64,000 nt of DNA from assembly GCF_000341285.1 (NCBI RefSeq), contig NW_005178413.1:30763-94762 (forward strand). The letters run 5' to 3'. The translations under genes were made by a program, and so were the position numbers. The stretch is from Galdieria sulphuraria. Lineage: Eukaryota; Rhodophyta; Bangiophyceae; Galdieriales; Galdieriaceae. Position 1 is the stretch's first letter, and every line of letters begins with the position of its first letter. The notes beneath the pieces are model-generated. The model was not told the DNA's origin and ran no database searches. It worked only from the letters and a program-made list of their open reading frames with translations. Shown here in pieces: positions 45,409 through 56,616 of the stretch.

Positions 45409-46453
45409 CTAATGAATCCAATGAATATTGCCATGATTTAGAATACTAAGCTTACAACAAAATGCACGTTGCGGTATCAGATAGGCAGCAAACATTGCTT
45501 TGGATAAATGTCTGCCATCCACAGAAGCACTTGTACTTTGCTCTATCTCTGAACTGGACTCTTCACTATTTAAAGTAACTATTTTTAGTCCTTTAATACA
45601 CGTTTCAACTTCCAAGGTTTCTGAATGACACTAAAATAGATAAGTAAGACGCTGTATCACTTGGAAACCTAAGAGCATACTTTGATATGAAGCTCAGCAG
45701 CTTGGGTTGACTGAAGTGTAAGCTGTATAGACTGACTGACATGTCGGAATTTTTCTATGAGAATGGCAATCTTTTGTAGAGGACTTAAAACTACTCCACT
45801 ACAAGGTGGAAGATTAGGTTCAGCAAGTTCTTCAATTTGTGTCGGAGTAATTACACGAACTGGTACATCTTGGATAATATTTGAAGTCTAAAGTTTTTAT
45901 AGCAAAGCTCCAAGTCAGATAGAAGGAAAGAAGCAAACGGGAGACATACCAAGGTCTGGATGTGAAACGATATACAAGCCTGTTCCTTTTTTGATAGCTT
46001 CATAATGACTCCAGCAGCGTTGGAAGAAGCACGAATACTATATCAATAATGTCAAAGGCGTCCTGATATTCGTTAGTCTCAAACATACGCGTCTTCGAAA
46101 GCAGACAACTGAAATTCCAATCCTATGAGGTTGTGATACTTGCTTTCTATTCGATAATCTTCAAAGAATTCAGACTTGAGAGGGTTATGAAAATTAAGAG
46201 AAACTGTGAGAAAAGAGTTACCTTTCGTAGAAGAGCCGAGGTATATAGTCCGTTGAACGCATCTGCCTTTGTGACCAGACGTATTTCTTCGTCCGCTTCA
46301 GAACAAAGAATGAGAAAGGCCGTTTTCTCCACTTTTTGTAATACAGATAAAAGTTCTGAAAGGTGACTTGTTAGCAGAGACTAAATATTCTCGACTGAAC
46401 ATACTCGCAAAGACAACAACTTTGTTCACCACGAGCAAAGTTCGAAATTTCAT
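45409..46453 (-). CDS. HUS1 subunit of the 9-1-1 checkpoint clamp
   Basis: HUS1 forms a PCNA-like ring with RAD9 and RAD1 that is loaded at damaged DNA to activate ATR signalling. Six exons (46453-46405, 46355-46222, 46174-46089, 46037-45950, 45887-45681, 45630-45409) give 261 residues, slightly under the usual 280. Landmarks: start MKFR, FFEDYRIESKYHN, LEFQLSAFEDAIRASSNAAG (the family's LE[LI]xxxxLxxALRxAxxA helix), DVPVRVITP for the inter-domain IPIKV segment, and KCHSETLEVETCIKGL. All junctions keep frame. The protein is invisible without splicing because every intron carries stops. Confidence 0.9.
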
Positions 46454-46745
46454 CGAGGCGAAATGAAATGCTAATCATAAACTATTTGGCATTTTTTCCT
46501 GGAAAAATGGCGCCTTGGCCCTTAAAAAAAATGACGACCCAAAATTCTTCCTTTTTCTATAAGAAATTCGTTTTTACTCTCAAGAGCATTTGTATTGTTC
46601 GCCATGTAAGAAAGCAATCTCGGAAAAATTATTTTATCAGCTTCTCGAAAGCAAACATGCTTGTATTGAACGAACAGAAGAAAAAGCAACAGAAAACTTG
46701 ATGTAATCCATGTCTTCCTCCAATCCCGTTGATTCATTCTAACTG

Positions 46746-47546
46746 ATGTCATTGATGGACTTGGAGCATGATTTCTTCGGAATATTAGAAGATTTAGAGA
46801 ATCTTAATGTGATTGAAGAAGAAACATTAGAACCAAGTCATGAAACTTCACAAATAGAGTCTTCTGTAGAAGCAATTTTAGAGCTTCTAGCTTCGGATTT
46901 TGTCCTTTGTAAAATATCTTCTGGCTTCTACGTAGAAGAGTTACCGGTTTCGTCGGAACTTTTATTTGTGTTTGACTTGAATGGAACTCTGATTTGTGAA
47001 GAAAGATACTATAACAGACACAAAAAGTCATACAATAGAAGATTTTATCTAAGAGATTATTGTCGAGTGCTTTTGGACTTTCTCTGTAAACATTGTCGAG
47101 TAGCAGTTTGGAGCTCAGCAATATTCCGAAACACACAGATCCGTAGTCGGTTTGCTTTTGATATGTACTATGAAAAGCTGTTATTTGTTTGGGATCGTTC
47201 TCAGTGTACTAAAAAATATTCCGACAAGAACCCACACGCCACCGAGAAGGATCTTCAAAAAGTTTGGAAGAAGATTTCAGGCACAGAAGCAAAGAATACT
47301 GTGATTGTTGACGATGATCATTATAAAGTGGAATCCTATCCTCGAAATTGTATTCTAGTTGTTCCAGCAACCAAGAGTAACAACTCTGATTCGGAAAAGG
47401 ATCCTACTTTATTGAGACTTTTATGGTATATAGAATATCTTCATTTAGGAATGTCGCGCGTTGATGATGTTCGAGTCATCATGGATGTGTTGCCGTTTAG
47501 GAGGTTTGTGCAACTTATTGAGTGGTTTTCTCCCAAAATGCTATGA
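46746..47546 (+). CDS. NLI/FCP1-type HAD phosphatase-like protein
   Basis: A 266-residue single-exon protein with the NIF (FCP1-homology) HAD fold. Motif I reads FVFDLNGTLI, followed by RFYLRDYCRVLLDFL, AVWSSAIFRNTQ for motif II, and NTVIVDDDHYKVESYP for motif III. In active FCP1/SCP enzymes motif I is DxDxT; here the second Asp, the general acid, is Asn, as in some plant homologues, so activity may be reduced or absent. The N-terminal 70 residues are acidic. It is divergent from HUS1 with about 290 bp between starts. Confidence 0.85.
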   Translation: MSLMDLEHDFFGILEDLENLNVIEEETLEPSHETSQIESSVEAILELLASDFVLCKISSGFYVEELPVSSELLFVFDLNGTLICEERYYNRHKKSYNRRFYLRDYCRVLLDFLCKHCRVAVWSSAIFRNTQIRSRFAFDMYYEKLLFVWDRSQCTKKYSDKNPHATEKDLQKVWKKISGTEAKNTVIVDDDHYKVESYPRNCILVVPATKSNNSDSEKDPTLLRLLWYIEYLHLGMSRVDDVRVIMDVLPFRRFVQLIEWFSPKML

Positions 47547-47979
47547 TAAAGAATAGTTACTTTGCTTTTCATGATAACATTCAAAAGTGCTTTCAATTAG
47601 CTCGTTGCAATTTACATTTCGTGTTATTGAATGTCACTGAGATGTTCTGTTCCTTTGTCATTATACTATTTTTGGAAACAATTCTAAACTATGGCTTTGT
47701 TCTATTGCTATTTGTACAGATTATTCGAAAACTTGTCATTTATTTCACTCATCATTACAAGGAAAGATATTTGTTGATATGTCATTTTGACAATATTTCA
47801 TTGCAGAAAGAACAAGTGGCAAATTGACGCTGTTGTTATACTCATTGAGCTACATTTAAGCTATTCATCAATGATTCAAGTCGAAATATTTTTGGATTAT
47901 ATATTCTTCATGGCGTTGCTTTTGATGAGTTTGAAAACGAATCTCTTCATGACTATTTGGCATAACATATCAGGAAAAA
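47547..47979. other. Intergenic stretch without a recognisable gene
   Basis: About 430 nt of AT-rich sequence. Open frames are hydrophobic and Phe/Ile-rich, as expected from composition, and show no family resemblance. Confidence 0.45.
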
Positions 47980-50490
47980 ATGCTATTCAAGGCTTCAAAA
48001 AATTTCCACTCTTTTTGGCGCCAAGTTGCGGCATCTTTTGTCATTACTAACAAAAAAAATATTGTTGTTGAGATGAATCGTCTGAAAGACTTCTGTAACA
48101 AGGTACAAGTGGTGACTCAAGTCTTGTCATGTGAGGATATTTTAGAAGGACAACTGGATGAGAGTCTCATTCTAGAGTTAAGTGACTCATTGTCATCCTG
48201 TCTTACTTTGACTACAAGGGAACAAGGAGAAGAGCTGCTCAACTACAGTATTTCACTTTGGAACTATCTGGTAGAGTATAATGATAGAATCTCACAAGAA
48301 AAGGAAGACTTCCGGAGTATTCTCATCAAGCTTCTGCATGTAGCTGCAGATGCAATATGTGTAGCACTATCATGTCTCAGTGGGATGTCAGGCAATTTTA
48401 ACATAGATTGGTGTAAGTTGAACTTGTTTGTTTCGTCTACAAAACCTTGGTTTCATTACGATTGTTTAGTTCTTGTGGCTAGCCAATTTTCAGTAATAGG
48501 ATTGATGTACCTTGAGATGAATCTATCGGAACTTTCCAAAACTTGCTTTGAAAGATGTTTAGAGATTATAAATACGAATAGGAATTACATATGCCAAAAA
48601 AGAGATCAAGAAGCAACGAATGTGACCTTTGATGCGTTCCTAGGCTTGGGAAAAGTGGCATGGCTAGTCCGTGACTATTCATCCTTGTTGAAGAACTTTG
48701 AAGCGAGTGGACAACTGGCAGTGGATCAGAACAAAATTGAGTATTTGGCCAAAGTTGAATACAATGCAGCACTTTCTTGTTTGGATCATTCAGAAGTCGA
48801 CATTTCTATTTCTATTCTAAGAATAGCACTGGAGACGCTCTCCAGACATAATCTATATCATATATTGTGTTGTCTTACTTCCAAGATTTTGAGATTGCTC
48901 GCCTTTGGTTACATTTACAAGAAAGATTTTCATCAACTAAACAAATGCATTGAACAAGCAGAGAAACTAAATCATTCCCCTCGTTCCATTTGTTTAAAGA
49001 TACGATACGTTTGTCAGTATGATGCGGAAAACGAATCATATCTGGAAGACTTGATAAACCAACTTGTTTCGGATCCTGACATCGAGATAGATAGCTTAGA
49101 TGATGTCTTCAATCTTCTGAAAGGATCAAGTAAGCATTTGCCTCAACTATTATCAGCCTACAAGGTAATGAAAGATAGAATATCGGAATCCAAGAGAATA
49201 CAACAACTTCAAGTATCCCTGAAAATAGCTGAAATACAAGTCCTACTCAGAAGTCTCAATCAAGTACCTCAAACACTTTCGGAACTCATGGAAGAAACTA
49301 GAGCCATTTTAATGTCAGATCAAGATGCTTCCGAGAAACTTGAAAACATGTGGAAACAGTTCATTGAAACCATGGCATTATATATCTCTAACACCGAATT
49401 GGAAGACGCAAAACAAATCACTGAAACGATCATCCATATACTTGGCGTTCTTGAACCACTTTGGTCTGCCAAAGTAGAGACCGAAAAGCAAACCACGCTC
49501 TTGCCATCTCTGGTACTCGTTTACTCCGGAGTTGTCCCGATGAGCTTGATTTGTGTTTTTTTATCCGATACTGAAGAAGATAAGCAAATCTGGATGAACC
49601 ACACAAGAAAGTTGACAGAAAAGCTCTTGGAATGGGAACCGGAGTCGGTTATCGGTGGTTTAACGTGGATATTACTAACGGGAAATTTCCACATAGAAAG
49701 ACCGTTTGACGCATATTCTCATCTGCATAAAGTAGCTGCTTGTATTGTGCGGTCGTGTTGTGAATACAAGAGAGACAACGTTGTCGACTCGGTTGTCATT
49801 CTCGTAAACATACTAGCCACTAGTTTGGACCAAATACCTCAAGTCGAGCTTGCTCATATGCCTGAGGAGTTTCAGAAACTTGTGATACTGTCCTTTCTAC
49901 TTGTCAATGCATTTATGGAATTGAATTTTGAAAGCTTTGTCGCTTACCAAGAAAATGATGACAGTTGGATTCCACTCCATCAAATTGGAATGTATCTTTG
50001 GAAAGCTCGACATACAACAGCATTCAGAGATATGCAAGAAATGGAACAGTCTCTTATTTGGGAAAGCTTTCTAACAACAATTTGGAAGTTGGGTCAGATA
50101 TTGTACAAAAAGAAACGTTATATGGATGCCTCCAAGTTTTTTAGATGCTTCAGAATAATTGCTGCTGAAAGAGACAAATATGATATGAATGCTGTGTTGC
50201 AGAGTTCATTGCTCGAGTTAACTTGCTTGTTAACAAACAATGATGTTAACATTCTGGAAGGTGCTGCTCAGTTGCTTGAACAAATCTACTGTCGAATGAA
50301 CATAGGATCTATTCGTATTTTGGATAGAGAAATGAACAAATATCAATGTGCTTATTTGCTATGTAAGGCTTGTTATTTGGTAAGAACTCATAACCCCAGT
50401 GAACTGGCAAAGTTAGTGGAAGATGCTTCTGTTCTACCATATCCACAGTTTCAGGATATGCTTGTAGACATACAACGTAGCCTAACATGA
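47980..50490 (+). CDS. SPO22/ZIP4-like TPR protein, putative meiotic factor
   Basis: An 836-residue single-exon helical protein built of TPR-like repeats throughout. A segment near residue 90 (EELLNYSISLWNYLVE) resembles the conserved ALxLWN helix that opens the SPO22/ZIP4/TEX11 domain, and repeats such as SELSKTCFERCLEIINTN and VEYNAALSCLDHSEVDISIS follow the A-B helix pattern. ZIP4 supports crossover formation between homologous chromosomes. Alternative: another large TPR scaffold such as an APC/C or tetratricopeptide cohesin loader. The first ATG is used; an ATG at residue 32 is possible. Confidence 0.5.
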   Translation: MLFKASKNFHSFWRQVAASFVITNKKNIVVEMNRLKDFCNKVQVVTQVLSCEDILEGQLDESLILELSDSLSSCLTLTTREQGEELLNYSISLWNYLVEYNDRISQEKEDFRSILIKLLHVAADAICVALSCLSGMSGNFNIDWCKLNLFVSSTKPWFHYDCLVLVASQFSVIGLMYLEMNLSELSKTCFERCLEIINTNRNYICQKRDQEATNVTFDAFLGLGKVAWLVRDYSSLLKNFEASGQLAVDQNKIEYLAKVEYNAALSCLDHSEVDISISILRIALETLSRHNLYHILCCLTSKILRLLAFGYIYKKDFHQLNKCIEQAEKLNHSPRSICLKIRYVCQYDAENESYLEDLINQLVSDPDIEIDSLDDVFNLLKGSSKHLPQLLSAYKVMKDRISESKRIQQLQVSLKIAEIQVLLRSLNQVPQTLSELMEETRAILMSDQDASEKLENMWKQFIETMALYISNTELEDAKQITETIIHILGVLEPLWSAKVETEKQTTLLPSLVLVYSGVVPMSLICVFLSDTEEDKQIWMNHTRKLTEKLLEWEPESVIGGLTWILLTGNFHIERPFDAYSHLHKVAACIVRSCCEYKRDNVVDSVVILVNILATSLDQIPQVELAHMPEEFQKLVILSFLLVNAFMELNFESFVAYQENDDSWIPLHQIGMYLWKARHTTAFRDMQEMEQSLIWESFLTTIWKLGQILYKKKRYMDASKFFRCFRIIAAERDKYDMNAVLQSSLLELTCLLTNNDVNILEGAAQLLEQIYCRMNIGSIRILDREMNKYQCAYLLCKACYLVRTHNPSELAKLVEDASVLPYPQFQDMLVDIQRSLT

Positions 50491-50765
50491 GCAAAGATAA
50501 CTTCCTTTTCTGCCAAATGTGAAGACGTTGTTGTCTCGTAACGCTTTGAATTCGTGGAACAAAATAACGCAACTAAGATAAATAGCAGAAGCCACTTAGG
50601 TCAACCTTATTTACTTGGAAAAGAAATTGCCTGTTCAGTCTATTCCTTCCGTTCCTCTTTGCCAAGGAAATCGACCGCTGTATATTGAAACCCAAGTAAA
50701 GGTGGTGATGAACTGTGCCGAGAAAACTTCAAAAGCAGCAATACCAACGACTTGTGGTGTTGGTT

Positions 50766-51011
50766 CTAGCTACCCATAGGGTTTTCAAGTCCGCTTTTCC
50801 TTTTTTCCTCTTCAAGTCGCATGCGAAGTTCTTCGTCGGTTGGCAAAGACTGGGTATCTTGAGTCTCTCAGATATGACAAGTGACTAACAAGCTTACCAG
50901 ATCAGGTTTCTCCACGAAGTGAACGACCACCGACCCTGCAAACATAGAACCCAAAGTAGACAAATATAAAATGATCCATTTACCCATTCCTAGTCTTTCC
51001 GCGGCTGCCAT
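50766..51011 (-). CDS. UQCC6/Brawnin-like mitochondrial microprotein
   Basis: Two exons (51011-50898 and 50849-50766; 48-nt intron, phase 0) encode 65 residues. A single membrane segment (WIILYLSTLGSMFAGSVVV) runs into HFVEKPDLSLPTDEE and a charged tail. The order SMxAGxxxVHxxxxPDLxxP is that of DUF4516 proteins such as human UQCC6 (Brawnin), which assist assembly of respiratory complex III in the inner membrane. Too short for confident assignment by eye, but splice signals and frame are good. Confidence 0.58.
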
Positions 51012-51154
51012 TTGATCAAGAAAGTGGAAATGGCGATGAACAATAGAATTGAGCTGTTCATTTTAAATTACTGCATATTTTTATATATATCATCTTTGAT
51101 AATGGCAAGATACCTGATCTCATTTTCTTGGATTTCATCACTTGTCGATTTCCT

Positions 51155-51912
51155 ATGTCAGAAGAAGAAACAGATTTTCGAGGTGGTAAGAATTGTGTAA
51201 ACATAAAAGTGACCTTATTGAAAACGTGGAATAGGGAACTATGATTCTGTAGCTATTCCAAAAACAACCGTTAACAAAGTCGCCACCGAAGTTTTAGGAA
51301 GTGCGGGTAAGTTATTGCGGAAACATTTGTTTTTTTAACTTTTTGTAGGTGTTCACCTCTCTTCAGATGCCAAAGAGCTGTTGGTTGGGTTTTGTTCTGG
51401 TACGTTGGAAAGACAATAATATATATGTGTGTGTTTGTTGACATTTCAAAGAATTTGTGCAGCTCATAAGTTCACACGCCAACCAACTATGTGAAAAAGA
51501 AAGCAAAAGAGTTATTTCACCGGAACATATTTTGCAGTCTTTGGAAGAACTTGGGTTTGGAGGTGAGCGTGTTGTGTCTATGTTTGTGTAGAAATAGAAG
51601 TTCACCACCTTAATAGACTATTGCCAAGAAGTGAAACAAGTTTATGAAGAGTTTTTGGAAATCGAAAAGGTCAGTTGACGTTGGTGTTGTCACGTTTGTC
51701 ATTTCTGAATGGGTTTATGTCGTATAGCGTCGTTCCAAGACAAGTTGGACAAGAATGACTGAACGAACTGGACTGACAGAAGAGGAGTTGATTCGACAGT
51801 AAGAAAGCTTTACCATAGTTTTGCAGTGGGTCGAATCCACTCATGGATGCTTAGACAAGAAGAACTTTTTGCCAAGGCAAGAGAGAATCCGTTGGCTGAC
51901 CTGGACGAGTAA
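51155..51912 (+). CDS. NC2-beta/DR1 histone-fold transcription repressor
   Basis: DR1 pairs with DRAP1 (NC2-alpha) to bind TBP and block TFIIB entry. Seven small exons (51155-51185, 51235-51306, 51349-51399, 51452-51562, 51617-51669, 51728-51798, 51855-51912) give 148 residues. The histone fold reads AIPKTTVNKVATEVLGSAGV, SSDAKELLVGFCSEFVQLIS, ANQLCEKESKRVISPEHILQ and SLEELGFGDYCQEVKQVYEE, and the end EELIRQQEELFAKAREN matches the Gln-rich DR1 tail. In the last intron an earlier AG would leave only 28 nt and break the match. It is divergent from the UQCC6-like gene by about 140 bp. Confidence 0.95.
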
Positions 51913-52098
51913 AAAACATGTTATATGTCCTTTGTGAAACTTTCCTTTGAATAAAATGCGTAGAGACAATTTATCCATCACGTTGATATAGTCATTTATC
52001 AATGAATCTGTTCATTTATTCTGACACAAAATCAATATTGAAATCCGAATCAATCATATGTTTGAAACGAGTTTTCGAGTGCAACAAAAACAAAAGTA

Positions 52099-54005
52099 TT
52101 ACACGACATTTAAACGAGGATCCAAAGGCTTTCCAATCGCATACACAACAAAGCCCAATTTCCGGAGATATTCATGACTTAAAACATTTCGACCATCAAA
52201 TATAAATGCGGGCTTCTCCATAATACTCAAAATTTTTTCAAAGTTGAGATCCTGGCGTCAACAATATCAGTTTGCTACACAAAATGAAGAGAAACAGCTC
52301 AACGTACACGAAACTCATCCCATTCTGTACAAACAACTAAAGCATGACTTCCCTTTGCTGCGTCGTATGGATTCGATGAAATATGAACCAATTTTTCCAG
52401 TTCTAAACGATCCATTTTGGATGCCGTTGTGATATCTTGCCATATCTTTATATGTTGATTGTGGAAAATGTTCAGCATTTCTTCAATATCTGTATCGGCG
52501 TACATACCTGAGTTTCATAAACCTTTGGGTCATAAATAGCCAAATGAGCTCTTTCATCCACCAGACGTTGACAAACACTAATTGCTGCGGATTCACGAGT
52601 GTCTCCAGTGTCCTTCTTAAAAGAGAATCTAAAAAGCACGAAACGTTTCAATGTGACTTCCAATGAAAATACTCTGACAAACCCTAAAATGGCAATGCGT
52701 TTTCCAGTAACTGTGTTAAATAATCCATGAATAATACGTGAAACAAAACGATCCTTCTGTAGGTCATTCATTCGAACAACCCAATGAAAATATTCTGCAA
52801 TGTCCTTTAATCCCATGCTTTCTGAAAGGTAGACAAGGTTGAGAATGTCCTTTTGAAAACAGCTTCCACCAAAACCGACGGATGCCTTTAAAAATTTTGA
52901 ACCGATTCGACTATCCATTCCGACTGCCATTGATACCTATTTTCTAATGAGCATTTCGACTATAGACTCCATTATTGTCGAACCTCGTCAACATCTGCAC
53001 CACTTGATTCACACAAGGCGCTCACGGCGTTGATGCTAGATACACGTTGAGCCAAAAAAAAGTTGGCTACAAGTTTGCTCAACTCTGAACTCCATACATT
53101 GGTGGTTATGATTCTTTCCTTCGGGACCTAAATAAACTTGAGTAACTGCAAGCTATCTACATTGGAACATAACAACTTACCCAATGAGAGTAAATATCGA
53201 CAAGTTCTCCAACTGCTTTGATACCATCTTCATCCTTGAGGTTACCACCAATCAGGATTCGATCGGGATTTTCCAAATCTCTTACAGCCGTTCCTTCCAC
53301 AGATAAATTTAAGAGAAACGGATCAGTTATTCATAGCAGTACCTTCAGCCAAAAATTCTGGGTTACTAAGAATCTGGAACTTGGTTGTACCCGAAGCATT
53401 CAACACTGTCGAAATGGCTTCAGCTGTTCTTATAGGAACTGTACTTTTTTCCACAATGATCTTTGGACTTTTCGCAATTTTTGCTATTCTTCTAGCAGCA
53501 AGTTCCCAATAAGTGAGATCTGCTGCACGTCCAGCACCGAGACCATCCTTTTGAAAAGTAAGTCCACAATCTTTTTAAAAACTTTTTCGCCAACCTTTTT
53601 GGTGGGTGTGTTGACAGCTACAAATATCATATTTGCTCTTTCAATCGCTCCGTCTATGTCTGTAGAGAAAAAAAGGTTCTTTCCGCGGGTATTCTATTGA
53701 TATTATCAATCACACCAAAACAAACATCAGATACACCAAGTAGCCCTACCACTACAGCCTCCTTCAATCCTGGTTCATATATAGGTAACTCGGATTCCTC
53801 TTCGGAATTCCAAGAGTCGATTCTTCTTTGTGAAATATCTACAACCTTGGTAAAATCATTGACTATTTATTCTTCAAGAGCGAATGAAAAGGTTACGAAC
53901 CGTGACATCAATCTTTGGACACATTTTGGCGACAACAGCCATAGTTGGTCCACCAACATATCCAGCTCCAATACAACAGACTTGATAACGACCTGTCGAA
54001 CCCAT
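52099..54005 (-). CDS. UDP-glucose 6-dehydrogenase
   Basis: Oxidises UDP-glucose to UDP-glucuronate for cell-wall and matrix polysaccharides. Ten exons (54005-53901, 53845-53750, 53693-53595, 53547-53343, 53293-53181, 53127-52984, 52936-52683, 52628-52508, 52445-52308, 52251-52099) give 475 residues. Motifs: [68 protein letters not shown], the catalytic Cys in [34 protein letters not shown] and [15 protein letters not shown]. Three introns use unusual donors (GTTCGT, GTTGGC, GTTTGT). This is the most intron-dense gene here; every join keeps frame and family order. Confidence 0.95.
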
Positions 54006-54206
54006 ATCTGTCAATGTCTCTCCAAAACAGAAAAATCAAAATGGTGATGAGGCGCGATTTGTGTCTAAGAGGAGGGAAAAATTCTTTGCGTGGAAAAATT
54101 ATCGCGCCTTTTTTTTAGAAAAAAAATGTTTGAAATCTCAGTCTTGGCGGAATACATACATATGTATAACTGAATATGTGTTGAGTAGTAATTTGAAGCG
54201 TAACAT

Positions 54207-54851
54207 ATGAGTATTTGTCACAAGTCAATAGAGACCAGGAAATGGCAACAAACAAAGCATTCCACACTGATGCCAAAGAGTTGTCTTTGTCACCGTAAAT
54301 GGGAACTGACAGGGTACTTTGTTATTATGGGGAGTGTGGCCATGGCATTCTCTTGGCTTTTGTTACAAAAAACCCATAGTGTCGTCAGCACTCGTTGTTC
54401 GTCTTTCAAAAAGCAAACAGTACAACAGTTTTGTTATATCTGCAACTGGAAAAACGCCCGACCAACCTCTTGTTTTCTACCTGTGCGTTTGTTCAAATGG
54501 AGAAAGTTTTTGCCTCATTCTGCACCTAGCTTTCAAACTTGGAAACAGAGTATAGCAGTCAAGTTTGCTTTTGATTTTTCAACTTTCGTTAGCAGTACCT
54601 TTTTTATTTCTGGGGTCGCAATTTTCGGTGCAGTGGGTCTCCATCGAAGCCGAGATGAACTTGTTGCCTCTAGGGTAGGGCTGCAACTGCTGTTTTTTTG
54701 CGTAATTGTTTCACGTTCCAGTAAATAGGAAAAGTTGTCTTGTTCCAATTTAACAGAGTTAGAAGAGGAACACGAGTTACCGAGTATTTCAGACTATCGA
54801 TTTGACGACCCCAGTTCCACTCGGAGCATAAGGAAAACGTCCAAACTGTAA
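54207..54851 (+). CDS. Membrane protein of unknown function
   Basis: The N-terminal 170 residues are basic, with Cys and two hydrophobic segments (GYFVIMGSVAMAFSWLLL and FVSSTFFISGVAIFGAVGL). A second exon with an acidic, Ser-rich tail (PSISDYRFDDPSSTRSIRK) ends at 54851. Two splice choices keep frame: a 36-nt intron 54721-54756, giving 202 residues, or a longer one 54675-54758, giving 186. I cannot tell which is used. No family recognised. It is divergent from UDP-glucose dehydrogenase by 200 bp. Confidence 0.5.
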
Positions 54852-54962
54852 CTTGAAGTGTTTTTTCTAGTTCTCTCGCAAGGCTGATCGTCAGTTTCCG
54901 TGAGAATCAACAGACATGGTTTTATTTGCGGTGAAGTAATTCTACAAGTTTTGGCCGTTGTT

Positions 54963-56588
54963 TCATATTCTGGCTAGAACGTCGTCCAACATACGTCTTC
55001 CAGAGATATACTTCATGCTTTCTTCATAGCTTATGGGAAATATTTTTTTGACTGGTTTGCCTGTTTTAAGAACAAAGTTGAAAGTATTTGTTCTTTCTTT
55101 GGTTGGAGGATCATGCATTAAGTTATTAACCATAGCATCAACTAAAACCACTTGATAAGTATCTTTTGTATAGACTACTGAAGAATGCAGTTCCAGAATA
55201 CTCCCAACAGGAACTGATTTAATAAAACTAATGTCTCCAACTAGTATGAAATGTTTGGTTGGCTTTTCTCATTTTATTTCGTTTCTTACCTTCGACAGCA
55301 ATGGGACGTTGTTGAAAAGCCAAATAATTGTTCACAAAAGCTAACTCATAAGCCCTTCTCATCAAAACTCCTCCAAATGTGAAACCATACATATTTCTCT
55401 CATCTGGAAGCATAAAATGTGTTGAGCCAACTGTAACTTGACTCATGTATATTTCTTCCTCTGGTCTAACGCCTCGTTTAAACATCTTTATTTTTTTATG
55501 ATTCAGACAAGTGATGATTGAAATGCAACGAGTTACTTACTTGATGTAAATGAACTTGCTCATCAATCGTGGGCACGGAAACAGTCAGATTGCGTTTTGC
55601 TCTTTCTTTTCGTAACAATTGTTTCAATGCAGCTCTTTCAAAAGAAGCCTTTTCTTCTTCATTTCGAGCACGCAAGGGAGGTACTGGAATAGACTGAGTA
55701 CCTTCCAAATTACGTGCAACATAAACGAAATCAGCCTAGTCCAAGAGTTATGACAGAAAACTACAAAAGAAGCACTATTATCATTACTTCCATAATCAAT
55801 TTGGTACCATCTGTTGGCATCTTTTGCTCTACAGTCAACGAAATATTCATGGATGTCTTTCCTGTGTAAGTAACCTGATCACATTATTGGTGGATATTTT
55901 TTGTTGAACCAATCAAGAACACCAAACCTTGCTATGGTATATCAAATCATAAGCTGGACTCCAGGGTTGATTATGAAGTCTGACTCCATCAACCGCAGCA
56001 GTAACACAATTTACCTTTTACAAGGCTTTTTCAAATACTATAGAAAATGATACAACTCACAACTTACGTCTTCTCTTCCTACGTGATAAAGAGCAGCCAA
56101 CGCACTCACGGCATCCAGGTCTTCCAACACTCTACTCAACCTCAACAATCCAAAGGGATTTTCGTAAAGTTTCCGCAATCTTACATCCGAAGACAGTGGG
56201 ATCGTTGTTTCAAATACTTTGTTTTCTTCATTTCTATTCATTCATCCAATATCATACCCATCAAGGGACGTATCAGAAAGCTTATCACTTACAAATAACG
56301 AGAAGCGATTTGAGAAAACTCCTTATAGTTGGTAGCTGCAAGAAAAGGGATTATTTGTTCTCTGTTGATGATATCGTTTAGTGTGGGTGCATCCGAAAGT
56401 ACCGCTCGGAGTTGGTTGATATCCCACTTTCTATATTGAAAGAGTTGTGAACGAGAATGCAACGACTTGTCAGTTGTTGATTGAGAGCAGAATAAATGGT
56501 TGGATTTCAACATCTTTTCAGACTTTCCAGTTTTCCTTAAAGACTTTGCCATCCATGGCACCACTTGGCTTGTTGCTCTTTGCCACAT
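54963..56588 (-). CDS. Acyl-CoA thioesterase, ACOT9-like (double hotdog)
   Basis: Hydrolyses acyl-CoA to free acid and CoA, in mitochondria in animals. Seven exons (56588-56293, 56233-56068, 56014-55928, 55874-55788, 55735-55541, 55485-55290, 55240-54963) give 434 residues, the ACOT9 length. The first hotdog domain has GLLRLSRVLEDLDAVSALAA and WSPAYDLIYHSKVTYTGKTS; the second has MLPDERNMYGFTFGGVLMRR and AYELAFVNNY, the canonical ERNxxGxxFGGxLM signature. The N-terminal MWQRATSQVVPWMAKSLRK is a plausible mitochondrial presequence. Its start lies 28 bp from that of GatA on the opposite strand. Confidence 0.9.
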
Positions 56589-56616
56589 CGGTTCAGATTC
56601 TTTAAAGAAATAAAAT

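Noticed and set aside
47522-47827. 101-residue hydrophobic frame between the phosphatase-like and TPR genes
   Set aside because: Overlaps the end of the previous gene, is Phe/Ile-rich from AT content, and shows no recognisable family.
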